From: CBDCHC01 sp965277055
Lineage (GTDB): Bacteria; Pseudomonadota; Gammaproteobacteria; PS1; Pseudothioglobaceae
Direction of reading: 5' to 3'
DNA length: 64,000 nucleotides
Assembly (NCBI GenBank): GCA_965277055.1
Contig: OZ255703.1
Coordinates: forward strand, 992,001 to 1,056,000
The notes under the pieces: model-generated
What the model saw: only the letters and a program-made list of their open reading frames with translations
Database searches by the model: none
What the model was told of the DNA's origin: nothing
Made by a program: the position numbers and the translations under genes
Shown here: positions 9,992-19,402 of the stretch, piece after piece
How positions within the stretch are numbered: the first letter of the stretch is position 1
Layout: every line of letters begins with the position of its first letter

Positions 9992-10453
9992 TTATTTCAC
10001 AGAATCTAGCAAATAATTCACTGAAGCTTCCAGTTCAGCACTTGAGCAATCTCCACACGCTCCTTTAGGTGGCATCGCACCTTTGCCATTAGTTACTGAT
10101 GATACGAGGGCTGCTAAGCCTTGCTCAAGACGCGGAGCCCATGCAACTTTGTCACCATATTTAGGTGCACCTGCAACTCCTACAGCGTGACACGCACTGC
10201 ACGCACCAGAATATACAGCCTCACCACTTCGTGCAGCAGCAGAAGCTACTACTGGAGTAGGGGCAGCATTAACATCAATATCACCTTCTACATAGACATT
10301 ACCAATAGGTTGGATGCGCTCATCAACAGTGTTTGTATAGTAGGTTTTTGGCGTTATTGCAGAATGTATTGAAGTGTAAATAATCAGAACTACCACAAAG
10401 AGTGCGAAAAGAACTACTAGAGATGTATTAAAATATGTTGATTTATCTTTCAT
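9992..10453 (-). CDS. Membrane-anchored cytochrome c5 family protein
   Basis: A c-type cytochrome that would carry electrons at the periplasmic face of the inner membrane. The 153-residue protein starts MKDKSTYF, followed by one hydrophobic membrane segment (about residues 9-30), an Ala/Pro-rich spacer, then the haem site CSACH and a distal Met in GAMPPKGACGDC, the arrangement of cytochrome c5. I chose the ATG at 10453 because AAGG precedes it by a suitable distance; an upstream in-frame ATG at 10495 would add 14 residues and has no such site. It is divergent from the YhdP-like gene, with only 47 bases between. A TATAAT box on the minus strand at 10487-10492 may be its -10. The partner oxidase or reductase is not in the window. 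Confidence 0.88.
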   Translation of the reverse strand: MKDKSTYFNTSLVVLFALFVVVLIIYTSIHSAITPKTYYTNTVDERIQPIGNVYVEGDIDVNAAPTPVVASAAARSGEAVYSGACSACHAVGVAGAPKYGDKVAWAPRLEQGLAALVSSVTNGKGAMPPKGACGDCSSAELEASVNYLLDSVK

Positions 10454-10500
10454 AAACGCCTTATCTACCCAGAAAAAACTTGCAAAATTATACAATATAA

Positions 10501-12627
10501 ATGCTTATCAAACTCATAAAATCTCTATTGATTCTGGGGATATTGATGCTCTTATTTTTGGTAATTAGTTTTAAATATCCTAAGCTATTACTTTCGGGCA
10601 TTAATACTCTTACTCCCTATTCTATTGAGATATATACTACTGAGCACAATATAGCTAAGAGGACATTAACGATTTATGATGTAGCAATTTCGCATGAGCG
10701 TAATACGTATGTATTTGATGAGGTGGCATTTGATTTTACTCAGTTGCATGCGCCTGAAATTTCCATTAACAGTGCCAAAGCATATATTTTAAATTTAGAA
10801 GCGTTTAGTAGCCCTTCGTCTCACTCATCGTTTTCACCGCGCATTAATGTAGCTAATATTCAGGTGCACTATTCTAATGAAGTAATTTCTGGCTCTGGGT
10901 TTTATGCAGATGGCGTGTTAGAGATCAGTCTTTTACCTCTTACCTATCATAGTGATATGCTACGTTTCTTTGCTCAAAGTGATGCGAAAGCATACATCAA
11001 AAATCAACTTGAGCAACTTATATTTGAGCATATCAATATTAAATATAATACTGCTACTAGGGAATTTTCATCTAGCGGTACCTTAAGTAATGTCATTATT
11101 CGTCCCTATAAAGAGTGGCAAACGATTATTGCTCCTCACATAGACTACACACTCACCAAAGAGGGGATACAACTCCATATTAGAGAAGGTATGATCGATA
11201 CTCTTGATATTGCCGATGAAGTAGTGATGATTGATTGGCATGAACGTAATAGTATTCAAGTGGATATTGACGTCGTAGCAGACACTACACAAATTACCCA
11301 GTTTTTACAACGCTCTCCGCTTGCCCCTAAACTGCAAAATGTGCTGTCTAATATCCGCATTGCAGACCAAGTACACACCAGTGCCAATCTTGAGTTTTTC
11401 TTTGATGACAATATTCCCAATATCTATCGCATTGTAAGTGAATTTAGCGATGCCGAGGTTACTATCCAAGATTCCACTAACTTTATAGATACTACTGGAG
11501 TATTAACAATTACCCCGGAAATGGTTCATTTTGATGGGAGTGCGAATGTATGGAATACACCCCTTATATTAAACTTAATATATGATAATGAGTTACGCAT
11601 CAAGGGGCAAGCACATGATCACAATATTACTCTGCTGCACTCCCGTGTGCATGAGTGGGATGTTGATATTTCTCCCTTGTCGGATGCTTTAGAGCATTTA
11701 GTTATTACGAGCTCAGTTACAGTAGATTTTTTGCCTGACATTCCTACTATTTCTATTCATAATTTGGCTTTACAAACCAATGATAATGGCGAGGAAATTT
11801 CTCACTTAGATATTCGTGATATTCCTACGTTTCGGGTAAATGCCAAGAATATCACGATAAATAATAACCAACTCCCTAACTTTGCTACTACTATTACCAA
11901 TAATGGAGTGCTCACCCTAACAGATACCACTATTGAAAATCTCACTACAAATGCAGCAACTACCCAGTTTATCCTAGATACCGAATTTACCAATACACAC
12001 TCACGTGCAGTAGTAAAAATGGCAACCTCTAACCCAGAATCAATCCTTAATATCTTAACTATTCCCGAAGCATTTAGTAGCACTGAACTCGCAGTAAGTA
12101 CCGAATTATTTTGTGAATGTCCATTTTGGCAAATTTCTCTAGGTGCACTTAGTGGGGAGGTATCACTCCTTGCCAAAACAGGTATGGTTGATAGTGAATT
12201 GAATGCCTTTGCGGAGTTACTCTCTTTGCTCAGTGTGGAGTCCCTGAGTAAACGCTTAGAACTTGATAGTGGTCAAATCACTACCGAGCAATTGGTATTT
12301 ACTGACATTACAACCAAAGGAAAGCTTAATAATGGGGAATTAGAGTTAGAACAATTTGATTTAAATTCTGATGATATTATCATACAGATCTCAGGCTCTA
12401 CTAATATTGTAGATAAATCTCATAGTTTAAAAGCAAATGTTACCCCTATTATTAAAAACGCAGTTCCCGCAGTGAGTTTACTTACTGGTAGTGGCTTAGT
12501 AGGTCTTGGGATTTGGCTGATTGATAAGGCAGTATTTGATGAACAACTCTTAAATGGAATTACAAATTCTTTGGTAAATTTTGATTATGATATCACCGGC
12601 ACATGGGATAATCCCATAGTTAAATAA
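10501..12627 (+). CDS. YhdP-like / AsmA-family protein, short form
   Basis: 708 residues. An N-terminal membrane anchor (about residues 8-25) is followed by a long, weakly conserved beta-rich periplasmic region. The C-terminus has a Gly-rich hydrophobic stretch (LLTGSGLVGLGIWLI) and ends YDITGTWDNPIV, which matches the end of the YhdP/TIGR02099 group of AsmA-like proteins, thought to help move phospholipid between membranes. E. coli YhdP is about 1,270 residues, so this one is much shorter. tldD follows after 19 bases, the same order as yhdP-tldD in E. coli, which supports the assignment. Start is the first ATG; no clear Shine-Dalgarno is seen. A different AsmA-like paralogue is the alternative. 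Confidence 0.7.
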   Translation: MLIKLIKSLLILGILMLLFLVISFKYPKLLLSGINTLTPYSIEIYTTEHNIAKRTLTIYDVAISHERNTYVFDEVAFDFTQLHAPEISINSAKAYILNLEAFSSPSSHSSFSPRINVANIQVHYSNEVISGSGFYADGVLEISLLPLTYHSDMLRFFAQSDAKAYIKNQLEQLIFEHINIKYNTATREFSSSGTLSNVIIRPYKEWQTIIAPHIDYTLTKEGIQLHIREGMIDTLDIADEVVMIDWHERNSIQVDIDVVADTTQITQFLQRSPLAPKLQNVLSNIRIADQVHTSANLEFFFDDNIPNIYRIVSEFSDAEVTIQDSTNFIDTTGVLTITPEMVHFDGSANVWNTPLILNLIYDNELRIKGQAHDHNITLLHSRVHEWDVDISPLSDALEHLVITSSVTVDFLPDIPTISIHNLALQTNDNGEEISHLDIRDIPTFRVNAKNITINNNQLPNFATTITNNGVLTLTDTTIENLTTNAATTQFILDTEFTNTHSRAVVKMATSNPESILNILTIPEAFSSTELAVSTELFCECPFWQISLGALSGEVSLLAKTGMVDSELNAFAELLSLLSVESLSKRLELDSGQITTEQLVFTDITTKGKLNNGELELEQFDLNSDDIIIQISGSTNIVDKSHSLKANVTPIIKNAVPAVSLLTGSGLVGLGIWLIDKAVFDEQLLNGITNSLVNFDYDITGTWDNPIVK

Positions 12628-12646
12628 CCATATCTTGACTACACAC

Positions 12647-14053
12647 ATGCTCACACAACTTTTATCAGATCATCATATTAATCATTCCACCATTCATCAA
12701 TGGTTAGATATGATTCACCACCACGCAGATTATAGTGATATATTCTTTGAGTATATGAGCAGTGAAAGCTTTATCTTAGAAGAAAATATTATTAAAGAAA
12801 CTGCCTCAAGCATTTCCCAAGGAGTAGGATTACGCAGTAATACTAGAGATCAAACCACCTTTGCTTATAGTGATAACTTGGATATTCACTCTATTACGAA
12901 TGCTGCAGCATTTATCTCTAGTACTCGTGGGAATACTATTAATAAAGGATTTTCTACACCACATGCGCATAATTTGTACACTTCAAAAGTACCAAATACC
13001 AGCATATCTAATGAGCAAAAAGTATATATTTTGCAAAAAATCAATGAACTAGCGAGAAAACACCCGCATATTATTCAGGTAAATGCCTCAATTAGTAGTA
13101 GTTTTCAAGACATTTTGGTAGCTTCAACTGATCATACCATCAGCACTGACCAGCGCCCACTTGTACGATTAAATGTAAGTGTTATCGCTGAGAAAAATGG
13201 CATCACCGAAAGTGCCTCAAGTGGCGGAGGTGGTAGATATACTTATGAATATTTTATTACTAATAATCAGTTTGAGTATTATGTCGAAGAAGCAGTGCGT
13301 CAAGTAATGATAGCCCTAGAAGCAAAACCAGCTCCAGGAGGTACTATGCCGGTTATTCTTGGCTCAGGATGGCCGGGAGTGTTATTACACGAGGCAATTG
13401 GTCATGGACTAGAAGGTGATTTTAATCGAAAACAAACCTCATGTTTTACCGACAAAATTGGCACTCAAATTGCCTCAAGCAAATGTACTATTGTGGATAA
13501 TGGCACTATAGAGCATAGAAGAGGTTCGCTCAATGTTGATGATGAAGGCACCCCAACACAGAGTACACTCTTGGTTGAGCACGGTATCTTAAAAAATTAT
13601 ATGTTTGATAAGCTCAATGCTCGGCTCATGGGGGTTGCTCCCACCGGCAATGGTAGAAGAGAAAGCTACGCACATGTTCCTATGCCTCGAATGACTAATA
13701 CTTACATGCTTTCAGGTACTGATTCATTTGATGATATGCTCTCATCTACTGACAATGGTATTTATGCTGTGAATTTCTCTGGCGGTCAAGTGGATATTAC
13801 TTCTGGTGAATTTGTGTTTACTGCTTCTGAGGCTTACATGGTGGAAGGTGGGAAAATTACTCATCCTGTTAAAGGTGCAACCCTAATTGGCAAAGGTGAG
13901 GATGTGCTTAGGCAAATTTCCTATGTAGGCACTGATATGTCACTTGATGGTGGTGTGGGAGTCTGTGGTAAAGAAGGGCAAAGTGTGCCTGTAGGTGTGG
14001 GACAACCTAGCTTAAAGATTGATAATCTCGTTGTCGGTGGCACGCATATTTGA
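12647..14053 (+). CDS. tldD: Metalloprotease TldD
   Basis: TldD forms a heterodimeric zinc protease with TldE/PmbA that degrades unfolded peptides and, in E. coli, processes microcin B17 and CcdA. The sequence has the zinc motif HEAIGH inside GVLLHEAIGHGLEGD at about residue 248, the N-terminal SQGVGLR segment and the C-terminal GKEGQSVPVGVGQP segment typical of TldD. Length (468) is near the usual 480. The ATG at 12647 is used; a TTG at 12635 would add four residues. No strong ribosome site precedes either, suggesting coupling to the upstream YhdP-like gene. Its end overlaps the start of mobA. The partner pmbA is not in the window. Confidence 0.93.
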   Translation: MLTQLLSDHHINHSTIHQWLDMIHHHADYSDIFFEYMSSESFILEENIIKETASSISQGVGLRSNTRDQTTFAYSDNLDIHSITNAAAFISSTRGNTINKGFSTPHAHNLYTSKVPNTSISNEQKVYILQKINELARKHPHIIQVNASISSSFQDILVASTDHTISTDQRPLVRLNVSVIAEKNGITESASSGGGGRYTYEYFITNNQFEYYVEEAVRQVMIALEAKPAPGGTMPVILGSGWPGVLLHEAIGHGLEGDFNRKQTSCFTDKIGTQIASSKCTIVDNGTIEHRRGSLNVDDEGTPTQSTLLVEHGILKNYMFDKLNARLMGVAPTGNGRRESYAHVPMPRMTNTYMLSGTDSFDDMLSSTDNGIYAVNFSGGQVDITSGEFVFTASEAYMVEGGKITHPVKGATLIGKGEDVLRQISYVGTDMSLDGGVGVCGKEGQSVPVGVGQPSLKIDNLVVGGTHI

Positions 14054-14630
14054 TATTGTCATTCTGGCAGGCGGACGTGGTTCGCGTATGGACGGCAGAG
14101 ATAAAGGGCTGGTTAAATTTCAAGATCAACCATTAATTACTCATATACACCGTACTATTTCTCACTTAGCACAGCAGTATCACGCCAATATTTTTATCAG
14201 TTGTAATAGAAATATCAGAGCATATCAAACCTATGGCATTCCAGTTACTGACCTTTATCCTAACTATCTTGGACCACTCGCAGGTATTGCTTCGGTGCTT
14301 TATTATATGCAAAAAACACAACCAGATACTTTAGCAAAGTATCTACTCGTCGTACCTGTAGATGTGCCATATCTCACCATAGAATATCTTCAATCACTTG
14401 CTGAAAGTGTGCTCAATGACCCAACTGAAATTATAGTTGCACATGATGGCACGCATATGCATCCGAGCATCATGATGCTACAAACCACACTCTACTCTTC
14501 GATTGAAACATGTCTACATTCTGGTGATTTTAAGATAAAAAATTGGATATTATCTCATGCGTATAGTTTAGTCATAACCACTCACCCAAAACAGCTCGAA
14601 AATATTAATTATCCATCACAATTGCAATAA
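14037..14630 (+). CDS. mobA: Molybdenum cofactor guanylyltransferase MobA
   Basis: Transfers GMP from GTP to molybdopterin to make the bis-MGD form of the cofactor used by DMSO-reductase-family enzymes, in the cytoplasm. The nucleotide-binding signature LAGGRGSRMDGRDKG is near the N-terminus, followed by the Rossmann-like core with VPVDVPYL (metal/nucleotide Asp). About 197 residues, normal for the family. There is no ATG before the signature, so a non-ATG start is needed: GTG 14037 (used here) or TTG 14019 or 14031. All overlap the end of tldD, so translation is probably coupled. Its presence implies molybdoenzymes elsewhere in the genome. Confidence 0.88.
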   Translation: MARIFDIVILAGGRGSRMDGRDKGLVKFQDQPLITHIHRTISHLAQQYHANIFISCNRNIRAYQTYGIPVTDLYPNYLGPLAGIASVLYYMQKTQPDTLAKYLLVVPVDVPYLTIEYLQSLAESVLNDPTEIIVAHDGTHMHPSIMMLQTTLYSSIETCLHSGDFKIKNWILSHAYSLVITTHPKQLENINYPSQLQ

Positions 14631-14824
14631 TATTTTGTTATATATTAATGTGTTATATATTTGATACAATTGGAAAAAATATTAATATGTACTGCAAATT
14701 CACTTATTATGTTATAATTTATAATTAACTATACTATACATCAAGAGAGTATAAAATATACGACAAATTATTTCAGCATTAATACTATGTATGTAAACCA
14801 ATATTATGTATGTAAATCAATACT

Positions 14825-17272
14825 ATGCTCTTAGAGCTTATTCAATTACGAATTATTAGTGTTGCTATATTAATCGCATTACTGAGTGCATGTGGTACAG
14901 AGGCACCTATTACTAGTAGTGACTATAATCTTCAATCTGCATTCGAACACCCAAAATCTCAAAATACTACACTCAGTTGGAATACCATACCTAACGCTAC
15001 TAGGTACAACATTTACTATAAAAACACCGAAACTGGAGTAGAACAAAAACTTACTCATGCACAGTACCCTAGCACAACTCAAATTCAACAAACATTTACC
15101 CTAAAAACCCTGAATTTTGATACTAAGTATGAAGTTTATATTACTGCTGTAATTGACAAAAAAGAAATAATCCCTTCTGATACGATAACCATATTAACGC
15201 ACAATGTTCAGGTATTCCCTAGTATTGCTCACCACCCCACTAAAAATATTGTGGCTAAAGCAGATTCAAAAAATAATATTGAAATTTATAGCTACACTGA
15301 TACGGGTTCTACCTTACTCAAAACCATAGGGCTTAAAGAAACCATCCGAGACCTTAGCTTTAGCCCAGATGGTATGTTTCTCGCATCAGCTGCAGGAATG
15401 GATGTTGTATTATTTGATGCTACAACTTTTAGACAAATTCGCTCTCTCCAGAGTCATACCTCAGCAATATCTACAATTGGATATAGTAATGACGGCAGAA
15501 AACTTGCTAGTGGTGCTGGTCAAAGTATTAATATCTGGAATGCACGTACATTGCAAAAAATCTCTAGCCTTAAAAGCTCTTCTGGTAATATTAAAGCACT
15601 CAAATTTAGCCCAAATAGTTCAGTACTTGCTTCTGCCTCTGGCACAGAAATTATCTTATGGGATCTGAGTACAAATACTAAAAGTTCGGTATTATCTGGT
15701 CATAAAGATAAAATCAACTCTATATCATTTAGTCCTGATGGTAGTAAAATTGCGAGTGCAGATAATACTGCTATACATATATGGGATGTAAAATCAGAAC
15801 AAATGATAGAAAGCCTTTCTACTGTTGAACAAAATACATTTGTCTCTTATAGTCCCGATGGGTCAAGTCTTGTTGGCTCTGGTCAGAATGCTAGCAAGGT
15901 ATGGGACTCTCAAACCTATCAAGCAGTTGCTAGGCTTTCAGGTAATGAAGAAGATAAAATTATGTCCATTGTATTTTCACCTTCTGGTGATAAAGTACTG
16001 AGCAATGATAGTGTAACTATTCAAGTGTATGATGCTAAAACTTTCCAACCTATTCATATTTTTTATGCTAAAGAAACAAAATCTCCAGATACCACTACTC
16101 GCTCTGTTTCACAAAACGCAACCAGAAATTTGGCACCAATCATTAAATCTGATATTTCCGTTATTGAAACTTCCGTGCCCTCAGGGCAACAAATAGGTGA
16201 ATTACAACAAGATAAAAAACAAACTAAGCCTAAACCAACTCAACAAGCAAGCTCTAGTACTAGCACTACTTCTGTAACACTCTCACCAACACTAAAATCT
16301 GAGAATATTCCTACCCCTAGTACCAATCCTTCTGCTACTGACTTGGGAAAACGTGTTTTGGTTTCTAGTGAGCAAAATAACAATTATTTATATCGAGCTA
16401 TTGGAAAATTTAAAGCACATAACAAAAATACGCGAATCGCAATTTTTAACCCTGCAAATACTATAATAGCTACTGGAAGTAATGATAATACTATTAAAAT
16501 TTGGCATGCTGATACCTACGAATTACTCCATACACTCACTGGACATAATGGCTATGTAAGAACACTGAGTTTCAGCCCTGATGGCAAGCGCCTCATTAGT
16601 GGGGGAAATGATAGACAAATTATTGTATGGGATACCATATCATTTACACCTATAGCAAGTTTTACCCGACACGATAACTACATTAGTAGTGTGCAATATG
16701 CACTTGATGGTAAGACATTTTATAGTGCAAGCGCTGATAGCTCTATTAAGGTTTGGGATAGTGAGAGTTTTGAACTTATAGCTACGTTAGTTGGTCATAG
16801 GAGTGCTGTGCTTTCTTTAGCACTAAGTGCTGATGGAAGTAAAATTGTCAGTGGTGGCTTAGATAACTCTGTATTTGTCTGGGATAACTTCAATTATTTT
16901 AAATTATGGAGTCTGGAGGGACATACTGGATATGTAGGCACAGTTTCATTTAGTCCTGATAGCAAAAAAATTGTCAGTGGGAGTGGCGACAATACCGTAC
17001 GTGTGTGGGATGCTAATAGCCCAAGTCCTATCGCGATTTTAAATGGTCACTCCAACTATGTTAATTCTGTAAACTTTAACTATGATGGCTCTGAAATTGT
17101 GAGTGCGGGTGCAGATAGTATTATCATAGTATGGGATAGTACTAGCTATCAACCACTAGGGCGCATATTTGTGAGTCAATCGCCAATCAACTCTTTGCAG
17201 TGTAACAACGATGGAACGAAACTTATTAGTACCGAACGTAATAGTATTGTTAGAATTTGGGATACACAATAA
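14825..17272 (+). CDS. Lipoprotein with fibronectin III domain and WD40 beta-propellers
   Basis: 815 residues. The N-terminus MLLELIQLRI...LLSAC is a lipoprotein signal (lipobox Cys about residue 23). A fibronectin type III-like domain follows (about residues 45-128), then a first set of WD40 repeats (about 140-415) with FSPDG and VWD/IWD signatures, then a low-complexity Ser/Thr/Gln/Pro linker (about 420-525), then a second set of about seven WD40 repeats (about 530-815). It is probably anchored in an envelope membrane as a protein-protein scaffold; the binding partner is unknown. It stands alone after a 194-base AT-rich spacer, which carries imperfect direct repeats (TATGTATGTAAA, about 14787-14817) just before the start. 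Confidence 0.85.
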   Translation: MLLELIQLRIISVAILIALLSACGTEAPITSSDYNLQSAFEHPKSQNTTLSWNTIPNATRYNIYYKNTETGVEQKLTHAQYPSTTQIQQTFTLKTLNFDTKYEVYITAVIDKKEIIPSDTITILTHNVQVFPSIAHHPTKNIVAKADSKNNIEIYSYTDTGSTLLKTIGLKETIRDLSFSPDGMFLASAAGMDVVLFDATTFRQIRSLQSHTSAISTIGYSNDGRKLASGAGQSINIWNARTLQKISSLKSSSGNIKALKFSPNSSVLASASGTEIILWDLSTNTKSSVLSGHKDKINSISFSPDGSKIASADNTAIHIWDVKSEQMIESLSTVEQNTFVSYSPDGSSLVGSGQNASKVWDSQTYQAVARLSGNEEDKIMSIVFSPSGDKVLSNDSVTIQVYDAKTFQPIHIFYAKETKSPDTTTRSVSQNATRNLAPIIKSDISVIETSVPSGQQIGELQQDKKQTKPKPTQQASSSTSTTSVTLSPTLKSENIPTPSTNPSATDLGKRVLVSSEQNNNYLYRAIGKFKAHNKNTRIAIFNPANTIIATGSNDNTIKIWHADTYELLHTLTGHNGYVRTLSFSPDGKRLISGGNDRQIIVWDTISFTPIASFTRHDNYISSVQYALDGKTFYSASADSSIKVWDSESFELIATLVGHRSAVLSLALSADGSKIVSGGLDNSVFVWDNFNYFKLWSLEGHTGYVGTVSFSPDSKKIVSGSGDNTVRVWDANSPSPIAILNGHSNYVNSVNFNYDGSEIVSAGADSIIIVWDSTSYQPLGRIFVSQSPINSLQCNNDGTKLISTERNSIVRIWDTQ

Positions 17273-17278
17273 AAACTC

Positions 17279-17310
17279 AAAAAAGACCTAACTAAATATG
17301 GTAGTTAGGT
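17279..17310 (-). terminator. Intrinsic terminator overlapping the 3' end of guaB
   Basis: On the minus strand ACCTAACT (17310-17303) pairs with AGTTAGGT (17293-17286), followed by CTTTTTT. The stem includes the last codons and part of the stop of guaB, so the terminator is partly coding. Confidence 0.75.
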
Positions 17311-18746
17311 GCTTCCTTGGTAATACTCACATCATGCACATGCGACTCTTGCATCCCTGCTGTACTTACTTGCACAAACTCTGCGTTTTGATACATTTCT
17401 GTAAGAGTTTTGCAGCCTAGATACCCCATCGAAGAACGAACTCCGCCTATCATTTGATGAAGTATTGGACGAATCGAGCCTTTAAATGGCACACGACCTT
17501 CTATACCCTCTGGAACAAGTTTTTCTGCTTGAATTGAATCTTGAAAATATCTATCTGATGAACCGTGTCTACCACTCATGGCTGCTAAAGAACCCATCCC
17601 TCTGTAGGATTTATAACTTCTACCTTGATACAGCTCAACTTCCCCTGGTGATTCTTCTGTACCTGCTAGAATAGACCCAAGCATCACCGAGGATGCTCCT
17701 GCAACAAATGCTTTAGCAATATCACCAGAATAACGAATTCCGCCATCAGCAATCAACGGAATATTGTGCTCAACCAAAGCATTTGCGACATTATTAATCG
17801 CACTAATTTGTGGCACTCCCACACCTGCAATAATTCGAGTAGTACAAATACTTCCTGGACCAATACCTACTTTCACCGCATCTGCACCCGCTGCTACTAA
17901 GTCTCTCGCTGCATGAGCAGTGGCAATATTACCAGCAATAACTTCAAGATTAGGGTATTTTTCCTTAGTGCGCTCTACCATAGATATTACTCCTCTAGAG
18001 TGCCCATGTGCGGTGTCAATAACTACCACATCTACATTGGCAATTACTAAGGCATCAATGCGTCTTAACGCATCCTCACCCACACCCACTGCTGCTCCCA
18101 CACATAATCTTTCTTCATCATCTTTAGAAGCATTAGGATGGCTATGTGACTTTAAAATATCTCTCACTGTTACCATCCCTTTAAGAGTATTCGCATCATC
18201 TACGACTAATACCCGCTCAATTTTATGATCATGCAATAAGGTTTTAATCTGCGTAAGATCAGTATTAGGACGCACAGTAATTAAATCAGTGGTCATAATT
18301 TCACTTACTTTTGCTTTCATATCAGTTTGAAAGCGTAAATCTCTTGAGGTGATAATACCCACTACGGTATTATTATTCACCACAGGTAGTGCAGAGATAT
18401 TATGTGCTTGTTGTAAGCTCAGTACTTGTGCCATACTCGCTTGTGGACCAATAGTAATCGGGTCTTTAATCACGCCTGCCTCATAGCGCTTTACCTTAGC
18501 CACTTCTTCTGCTTGGGCTTCAATACTCATATTTTTATGAATAATACCAATGCCACCTTCTTGTGCCATAGTAATGGCTAATCGTGCTTCAGTCACAGTA
18601 TCCATGGCAGCTGATACAATCGGCGTATTTAAGCGAATATTCCGCGTAAGTCTGGTAGTGAGGTTTGCATCCTTAGGCAAAATCTCAGATGCTCTTGGGA
18701 TGAGTAATACATCATCAAATGTTAATGCGTGTTCTACTATATTCAT
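17292..18746 (-). CDS. guaB: IMP dehydrogenase GuaB
   Basis: Oxidises IMP to XMP with NAD+, the first committed step to GMP. The 484-residue protein has the (beta/alpha)8 core split by a pair of CBS domains (about residues 92-205), the catalytic loop GIGPGSICTTR with Cys301, and the flap region near the C-terminus. AAGGTAAG precedes the ATG. It is the last gene of a minus-strand run valS - SH3 protein - guaB, 14 bases after its upstream neighbour. guaA is not in the window. Confidence 0.97.
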   Translation of the reverse strand: MNIVEHALTFDDVLLIPRASEILPKDANLTTRLTRNIRLNTPIVSAAMDTVTEARLAITMAQEGGIGIIHKNMSIEAQAEEVAKVKRYEAGVIKDPITIGPQASMAQVLSLQQAHNISALPVVNNNTVVGIITSRDLRFQTDMKAKVSEIMTTDLITVRPNTDLTQIKTLLHDHKIERVLVVDDANTLKGMVTVRDILKSHSHPNASKDDEERLCVGAAVGVGEDALRRIDALVIANVDVVVIDTAHGHSRGVISMVERTKEKYPNLEVIAGNIATAHAARDLVAAGADAVKVGIGPGSICTTRIIAGVGVPQISAINNVANALVEHNIPLIADGGIRYSGDIAKAFVAGASSVMLGSILAGTEESPGEVELYQGRSYKSYRGMGSLAAMSGRHGSSDRYFQDSIQAEKLVPEGIEGRVPFKGSIRPILHQMIGGVRSSMGYLGCKTLTEMYQNAEFVQVSTAGMQESHVHDVSITKEAPNYHI

Positions 18747-18760
18747 ATCTTACCTTTATG

Positions 18761-19402
18761 TTACTTACTCATAAGTCTTGCAAAAATAAATCCTAATAAT
18801 AAACTCAATATTACTAGAATACCCCCATATAAAAACCATATTCTATTAGCTTTATCCACAGATGCTTCATCACCAACAGTAAGCAACTTAATTTGAGATT
18901 TAAGATTTAAGTTTTCTACCTTTAAGGTGGCGTTTTCATGCTCAATTTTAAGAGCATCTGTGTAGGTTTGTTCAATATGTTTTTTTTCACTAATCGCTTT
19001 TAGTGCATTGACTTTATTATTTTTATTTTGTTCGGTAAGTGTTTTTAAATCACGACGTAGTTTAATAAGTTCATTATTTTGTTGCTTAAGTGTCAGAGTT
19101 TGTCGCTCATGGCTTTGTTGGAGTTTGCTTAACTCTTCCCGTGCAGGAGGATTATTAGAAATGTAGCGAGAAATAACCCAGCCCACAGTATCCTCTAGTT
19201 GAATTTTCGTCCATCCATCATTATCAGTTTGTAAAATTTGTAGTTGTGTGCCACTTGGTGCACTTCTGATAATATTATCTTCAAATGTCTTTTCACTACG
19301 AATTGGTATATCCACTTCATCAGTAATATATACAGTACGTGCCTGAGCACTACTGAGCACTAGATATATGAGGGCAATACTTGTTAATAATTTCACTATC
19401 AT
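18761..19402 (-). CDS. SH3-domain, coiled-coil membrane protein (YgiM/TIGR04211 family)
   Basis: 213 residues: a signal peptide (cleavage likely after AQA near residue 21), a bacterial SH3 domain (about 23-82, ending GWVISRYIS), a long Gln/Leu/Lys-rich coiled coil (about 90-180) and a C-terminal membrane segment (about 190-210) followed by RLMSK. This is the layout of YgiM and the TIGR04211 SH3 family, whose role is unclear, probably at the cell envelope. Its start overlaps the valS stop by four bases (ATGA), so the two are translated together. Confidence 0.85.
   Translation of the reverse strand: MIVKLLTSIALIYLVLSSAQARTVYITDEVDIPIRSEKTFEDNIIRSAPSGTQLQILQTDNDGWTKIQLEDTVGWVISRYISNNPPAREELSKLQQSHERQTLTLKQQNNELIKLRRDLKTLTEQNKNNKVNALKAISEKKHIEQTYTDALKIEHENATLKVENLNLKSQIKLLTVGDEASVDKANRIWFLYGGILVILSLLLGFIFARLMSK

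Noticed and set aside
12635..12646. TTG start for tldD
   Set aside because: It adds only four residues and has no ribosome site; the ATG at 12647 is simpler.
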